A stretch of DNA of 64,000 nucleotides from SAR86 cluster bacterium SAR86E. GTDB lineage: Bacteria; Pseudomonadota; Gammaproteobacteria; Magnimaribacterales; D2472. Below the pieces are notes generated by a model. The model was not told the DNA's origin. It was given only the letters and a program-made list of their open reading frames with translations, and did no database searches. The position numbers and the translations under genes were made by a program. The stretch is from the NCBI GenBank assembly GCA_000307935.1, contig AMWX01000008.1, forward strand, positions 1 to 64,000. The letters run 5' to 3'. Below are positions 59,871 to 64,000 of this stretch, one piece after another (positions within the stretch are counted from its first letter, which is position 1; every line of letters starts with the position of its first letter).

Positions 59871-61487
59871 ATGCGTTTATGGAATGGTTGGGGAAACGAA
59901 GATAGTGATCTGACTATGGAACTTAGTGATGGTCTTCGCGCTTTATTGGAGGCCCTTGTTGGACCAGGCACAGCGCTTAGTCAGGCAACCCTTAATGAGG
60001 TGATTGCTAAAGTTCCCAATACTCGTCTTGATGATCACCCGCAAATAAACACTGATCCAGAAACAAGAGTTCGTCATGCGCGTGGCCAAAGTTTGCCTGA
60101 TTGGTTAGAAATGCATAGTGGTAATGTTGATACCTTTCCAGATGGCGTTGCATTCCCAGAATCATCAGAGCAGGTTCGAGAACTTCTAGCTCACGCTAAA
60201 GAAAATAATTTGATAGTTATCCCATATGGTGGAGGAACATCGGTGGTGGGTCATATTAATCCCGAGACAAGCGATAAGCCGGTATTGACGATAGATATGG
60301 CAAAAATGAATTCCATGTTGAGTATTGATACTGAAAGTCAGTTAGCCACCTTTGGAGCGGGAGCTCCAGGTCCTGTTGTGGAGGAAGAGCTAAAAAAACA
60401 TGGCTACACACTAGGCCACTTTCCCCAATCTTGGGAGCTATCTACTTTGGGCGGATGGGTGGCTAGTCGATCAAGCGGCCAACAATCTCTGCATTATGGG
60501 CGCATAGAAAATATGTTTGCAGGAGGTACTATCGAAACCCTCAATGGCACCATGAAAATTCCAACCATTCCAGCATCTTCAGCCGGCCCCGATGTTCGTG
60601 AGATGATTCTTGGCTCAGAGGGTCGCATGGGAATTATTACTGAAGTTACTGTGCGCATTACACCCTTGCCAGAGAAAGAAAAATTCCAAGTGATCTTTTT
60701 TCCTTCTTGGGAAATTGGGATTAGTGCTGCGAGGGAATTGATTCAGCAGCGAGTAGCTTTGTCTATGGTGCGATTAAGCAACCCACTTGAGACAACCAGT
60801 CTTCTATACATGGGCGCGGGCAGCGACAGCAGTGGGGTAGTTGCCTTAGAGGAATCACTATCTAAAAAAGGCATTGGAGAAGGTAAAGTCATGATGACAT
60901 TTGGGGTCACTGGCTCCGCTCGTCATTGTGATGCTGCCTATCAATTAGCGCTTGATCACTGCAATGGTCTTGGTGGTGTTGCAGATGAATCTGGTCTTGG
61001 TGAGAATTGGGCTCATGGTCGATTCCGCGCTCCATATCTTCGAGATCCGCTAGGAGCAGAAGGCTATGTTGTAGATACCATGGAGACAGCCGTTGATTGG
61101 TCAAAAGTTTCTGAAGCTGCAGAAAATATTGAGCAAGCAATTCGAACAGCTTTGGATGATGAGGGTGAGCAAGTGCATGCTTATACTCATTTATCTCACG
61201 TCTATGGTCAGGGATCGAGCATTTACACCACTTATTTGTTTCGCATAGGTAAAAGTTATGAGCAGGGAATGAATCGATGGATGAAGTTAAAAAAAGCTGG
61301 AGCCGATCAGATTGTTGCTCATGGCGGCACTATCAGTCATCAGCATGGTGTAGGCAGTGACCATAAGAATTATTTAACAGCTGAGAAAGGCAAGCTTGGC
61401 ATCGCAGCAATTAATAGTTTATGTGAACAATTTGATCCCAAAGGTCAAATGAATCCAGGAAAGTTACTTCCTGATGATAAGCACTAA
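59871..61487 (+). CDS. FAD-binding oxidase, alkyldihydroxyacetonephosphate synthase-like
   Basis: The 538-residue vanillyl-alcohol-oxidase-type flavoprotein has the FAD loop VIPYGGGTSVVGHI near residue 115, and the AGPS-type landmarks GHFPQSWELSTLGGWVASRSSGQQSLHYG near residue 180 and HGGTISHQHGVGSDHKNYL near residue 485. AGPS swaps the acyl group of acyl-DHAP for an alkyl chain in ether-lipid synthesis; bacterial homologues often sit beside glpD- and glycerol-kinase-like genes, as here. Whether it makes ether lipids or oxidises a related glycerol-phosphate compound is not decided by the sequence. Confidence 0.87.
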   Translation: MRLWNGWGNEDSDLTMELSDGLRALLEALVGPGTALSQATLNEVIAKVPNTRLDDHPQINTDPETRVRHARGQSLPDWLEMHSGNVDTFPDGVAFPESSEQVRELLAHAKENNLIVIPYGGGTSVVGHINPETSDKPVLTIDMAKMNSMLSIDTESQLATFGAGAPGPVVEEELKKHGYTLGHFPQSWELSTLGGWVASRSSGQQSLHYGRIENMFAGGTIETLNGTMKIPTIPASSAGPDVREMILGSEGRMGIITEVTVRITPLPEKEKFQVIFFPSWEIGISAARELIQQRVALSMVRLSNPLETTSLLYMGAGSDSSGVVALEESLSKKGIGEGKVMMTFGVTGSARHCDAAYQLALDHCNGLGGVADESGLGENWAHGRFRAPYLRDPLGAEGYVVDTMETAVDWSKVSEAAENIEQAIRTALDDEGEQVHAYTHLSHVYGQGSSIYTTYLFRIGKSYEQGMNRWMKLKKAGADQIVAHGGTISHQHGVGSDHKNYLTAEKGKLGIAAINSLCEQFDPKGQMNPGKLLPDDKH

Positions 61488-61493
61488 TCAACC

Positions 61494-63086
61494 ATGACTG
61501 GATTTACTAATCGCGAACAACTTTTATCTAAAATGCGTAATGGTGAGCATTTGGATTGGGATATTATCGTTATTGGTGGAGGTATTACTGGCGCCGGCGT
61601 TCTTCGTGAAGCACGACGTCAAGGTTACAGAGCATTATTGCTTGAGCAACAAGATTTTTCATGGGGTACCTCAAGCCGATCATCGAAAATGGTTCATGGA
61701 GGCTTGCGCTATCTTGCTGCTGGCGATATAAAACTTACCAAAGAATCAGTTCAAGAAAGACAGCGGCTTTTAAAAGAAGCTCCAGGATTGGTTGACCCAA
61801 TTTCTTTTTACTTCACTTTTAGAAAAGGTAAATTTCCTGGCCGCATAGCTATGAAGATCATTTTAACCATCTATGACTTTTTTGCTGGTGCTCAAGATAA
61901 TAGATACTGCAATAACAAGGAATTATTGGAGCGTTTTAAGGGTCTAGATGAGAATAAACTTCAGGGGGCAAGTTGTTATACAGATGCGATGGTGGATGAT
62001 TCTCGATTAGTGCTTCGCGTCTTACAAGACAGTATTGATGATGGCGGCTATGCCTTAAATTACACAAAAGTTGAGGATCTCTTATTAACAGACGGCCAGG
62101 TTTCTGGCGTGAGCATTCAAGACAGTGATCATTCTGGATTGATTCACTTAAATGCCCCGGTCGTTATTAATGCTACAGGTGCCTGGGCAGACAGACTTAG
62201 AAATGTTGTTAACAGCGAGACTCGCATTAGGCCATTGCGTGGCAGTCACATTATTATTGCTAAATCCTTATTTCCCATTTCTGATGTCATGACTTTCCTG
62301 CATGTGGATGATAAGCGAGGTGTTTTTGTATACCCGTGGGAGGGAACAACGGTTATCGGCACAACAGATATTGATCATGATGGAGATATAGATATTGAGG
62401 CCGGCATTTCTGATCAAGAGATAGATTATTTATTAAAAGCTTTCAATAGCCAATTTCCAAACAAGGCACTCAATCGCAGTGATGTTTTATCAACCTGGGC
62501 TGGCGTTCGCCCCGTGATTGGTGCAGAAAAAAGTAAAGACCCTTCAAAAGAACGTCGAGATCATGCTGTTTGGTCTGATAATGGATTGATCACTGTTAGC
62601 GGCGGTAAGCTTACTACCTTCCGATTGATCGCATTAGACGCTCTAGCAGCAGCTAAAAATAATCTTCCACAAGCTAAAGAGATATCCGACGATAGAGTGT
62701 TCTTAACTCCAACAATTACTCCCCAGTCTCTGTCACCTCAAAATACTAGCTGGGCTCAACGTTTGCTTGGTAGATATGGTGAAAAAGCGATTGAGCTTGT
62801 AAATGAAAGCTCGCCAGATGAACATCGTAATCTTAATGAAACAGAATTCTCTCTAGCTGAATGCCGTTGGGCTATAAAATATGAAGCCGTTGTGCATCTT
62901 GATGATCTTCTGCTTAGAAGAACCCGTTTAGGTATGTGTCTACCCAATGGAGGTACTAATCTCTATCCAGCTCTAAAAGAACTATTTTTATCTAACCAAA
63001 ATTGGGATGATGAGCGATGGCAACAAGAAGTCACTCGCTATGAAACAATTTGGAAAAAGTATTACAGTCTTCCTAGCAATGCCTAA
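61494..63086 (+). CDS. Glycerol-3-phosphate dehydrogenase/oxidase (GlpD-like)
   Basis: The 530-residue flavoprotein has the N-terminal FAD motif IIVIGGGITGAGVLREAR near residue 25, the GlpD hallmark WGTSSRSSKMVHGGLRYLAAGD near residue 60, GAWADRLRN, and VYPWEGTTVIGTTDIDHDGD near residue 280. The family oxidises sn-glycerol 3-phosphate to dihydroxyacetone phosphate, feeding the quinone pool. It follows the AGPS-like gene by 6 bp and is followed by a kinase gene, so DHAP or its derivatives are likely the shared intermediate. It is not adjacent to glpF or glpK of the standard operon, so it may be a specialised copy. Confidence 0.92.
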   Translation: MTGFTNREQLLSKMRNGEHLDWDIIVIGGGITGAGVLREARRQGYRALLLEQQDFSWGTSSRSSKMVHGGLRYLAAGDIKLTKESVQERQRLLKEAPGLVDPISFYFTFRKGKFPGRIAMKIILTIYDFFAGAQDNRYCNNKELLERFKGLDENKLQGASCYTDAMVDDSRLVLRVLQDSIDDGGYALNYTKVEDLLLTDGQVSGVSIQDSDHSGLIHLNAPVVINATGAWADRLRNVVNSETRIRPLRGSHIIIAKSLFPISDVMTFLHVDDKRGVFVYPWEGTTVIGTTDIDHDGDIDIEAGISDQEIDYLLKAFNSQFPNKALNRSDVLSTWAGVRPVIGAEKSKDPSKERRDHAVWSDNGLITVSGGKLTTFRLIALDALAAAKNNLPQAKEISDDRVFLTPTITPQSLSPQNTSWAQRLLGRYGEKAIELVNESSPDEHRNLNETEFSLAECRWAIKYEAVVHLDDLLLRRTRLGMCLPNGGTNLYPALKELFLSNQNWDDERWQQEVTRYETIWKKYYSLPSNA

Positions 63087-63098
63087 GAAGAGGTTCTT

Positions 63099-64000
63099 AT
63101 GAAAAATGAAAAGTATTTTCTGAGTATTGATAATGGAACTCAGAGTGTCCGAGCTATGGTTTTTGATGGGGAAGGCCAGCTTATTGCAAAAAGCAAAGTT
63201 GAAATTGAGCCTTATTTTTCTTCTCAGAAAGGATGGGCAGAGCAGCATGCAGATTATTTTTGGGATTCCTTGTGTCAAGCATGCCAAGAACTGTGGCCAA
63301 AGCTATCCATACCCAAGGAAGCTATTGCAGCTGTTTCAGTAACCACTCAGCGTGCAACAGTTATTCCAATGGGGGAAGATAATCAACCCTTGCGACCTGC
63401 CATTAGCTGGTTAGATCAGAGACAAGTAAAAACTAAGCCCAAATTAGGAAAAGTAGAATCAGCTCTAATGAGCCTAATTAGAGCCAAGCCATTGGTAGAT
63501 TTAATGCATGCAGAGGCTGAAGCCAATTGGATTGAGCAAAATGAGCCTGAGATCTGGAAGCAGATTCATAAATTCTTACTCCTATCTGGCTATCATAATT
63601 ATAAACTCACTGGTCAATACAATGATGCCATCGCTAGCACTGTTGGGTTCGTGCCATTTGAATATAAGACTCAACAATGGGCAGAGCAAAAAGATTGGAA
63701 GTGGCGAGCTATGCCCATTCGTCCAGAAATGTTACCAGAAGTTTTACCAGCAGGATCAGTGCTTGGAGAAATTACTGAAGCTGCAGCTGAAGAAACTGGG
63801 ATTCCTCAAGGACTCCCATTGATTGCCAGTGGTTCAGATAAGGCCTGTGAAGTATTAGGAACTGGCTGCATCAATAATGAAACAGGTAGCTTGAGCTATG
63901 GGAGTCTAGCTACTCTAAATATCACTTCTGATAAATACCTTGAAGCTATTCCTTTTTATCCAGCATATCCTGGCGTCATACCCAACACTTTCAATATTGA
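63099..64000 (+). CDS. FGGY-family carbohydrate kinase, N-terminal part (runs off window)
   Basis: The frame from ATG 63099 is open to the window end (about 300 codons) and is missing from the ORF track for that reason. The ATP-site strand YFLSIDNGTQSVRAMVFDGEGQ is typical of FGGY kinases, as are QKGWAEQHADYFW, AVSVTTQRATVIPMGE and the second ATP region GSDKACEVLGTG near residue 245. Glycerol, xylulose or ribulose kinases all fit; DNGTQSVRA is not the exact GlpK form. The GlpD-like neighbour and a ribosome binding site (AAGAAGAGG) support a phosphate-ester pathway gene. Confidence 0.9.
   Translation, partial: MKNEKYFLSIDNGTQSVRAMVFDGEGQLIAKSKVEIEPYFSSQKGWAEQHADYFWDSLCQACQELWPKLSIPKEAIAAVSVTTQRATVIPMGEDNQPLRPAISWLDQRQVKTKPKLGKVESALMSLIRAKPLVDLMHAEAEANWIEQNEPEIWKQIHKFLLLSGYHNYKLTGQYNDAIASTVGFVPFEYKTQQWAEQKDWKWRAMPIRPEMLPEVLPAGSVLGEITEAAAEETGIPQGLPLIASGSDKACEVLGTGCINNETGSLSYGSLATLNITSDKYLEAIPFYPAYPGVIPNTFNI

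Noticed and set aside
63127-63822. Short ORFs at the right end of the window
   Set aside because: They are other frames over the FGGY kinase gene, which is open from 63099 to the end and has clear family motifs.
1-64000. tRNA, rRNA, CRISPR array, transposase or prophage
   Set aside because: No repeat-spacer pattern, no tRNA-like TPsiC/cloverleaf sequence, no rRNA-like stretch and no transposase or phage motif was found by reading.

Overview
The window is AT-rich, almost entirely coding DNA that looks like a marine, genome-streamlined gammaproteobacterium. The first 18.6 kb keep the Pseudomonas-type order rpsB-tsf-pyrH-frr-uppS-cdsA-dxr-rseP-bamA-skp-lpxD-fabZ-lpxA-lpxB-rnhB-dnaE-accA-tilS. 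The AT bias, very short or overlapping gene junctions, a TonB receptor and abundant GST, SDR, sulfatase and DUF3604 genes fit the SAR86 group best; this placement is inferred from gene content, not from a phylogeny. I see no tRNA, rRNA, CRISPR array, insertion sequence or phage gene. No gene-free stretch exceeds 300 bases; the longest are 33025-33250, 30529-30690 and 53696-53829.

Region 1 (1-18620) is the housekeeping block: translation factors, UMP kinase, isoprenoid and CDP-DAG enzymes, the site-2 protease, BamA/Skp outer-membrane assembly, lipid A synthesis, the replicative polymerase, acetyl-CoA carboxylase alpha and tRNA-Ile lysidine synthetase. Region 2 (18642-25850) holds an enoyl-CoA hydratase, a leuA that is divergent from a probable holD-rimI pair, a glutathione peroxidase, a fused ElaA-like acetyltransferase/membrane-anchored foldase, a HupE/UreJ-type membrane protein and an LLM flavin oxidoreductase. 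Region 3 (25908-30528) carries astA-astD-astB of arginine succinyltransferase catabolism plus a LysR regulator; astC and astE are not in the window.

Region 4 (30691-49833) looks like one uptake-and-catabolism island. It starts with a TonB-dependent receptor, followed by an acyl-CoA synthetase, a saccharopine-dehydrogenase-like reductase, an acyl-CoA dehydrogenase with a TetR regulator, then a long co-directional run: nitronate monooxygenase, three GSTs, a haloalkane-dehalogenase-like hydrolase, two DUF1330 proteins, DUF2855, an arylsulfatase, a metallo-beta-lactamase-fold hydrolase, an SDR and a second nitronate monooxygenase. Region 5 (49850-58015) has two divergent operons, each containing a large secreted DUF3604 (PHP-like metallohydrolase) gene; one adds a foldase and a HupE/UreJ protein, the other a YghU-like GST and a double DsbA-fold protein. 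Region 6 (58028-64000) has two short-chain dehydrogenase/epimerase genes, an alkyl-DHAP-synthase-like flavoprotein, a GlpD-like dehydrogenase and the start of an FGGY kinase, suggesting glycerol phosphate or ether-lipid metabolism.

The most notable non-coding signal is a perfect 33-bp palindrome in the tetR/nitronate monooxygenase divergent promoter. Its 21-bp core recurs with 2 and 3 mismatches at the promoters of the TonB receptor and of the two DUF3604 operons, suggesting that one TetR regulon links regions 4 and 5. Three operon heads also have a -10-like hexamer ending exactly 6 nt before the ATG and no Shine-Dalgarno sequence, suggesting leaderless mRNAs. The most unusual protein-level observations are the acetyltransferase-foldase fusion and the recurrence of a foldase/HupE gene pair, once next to DUF3604.
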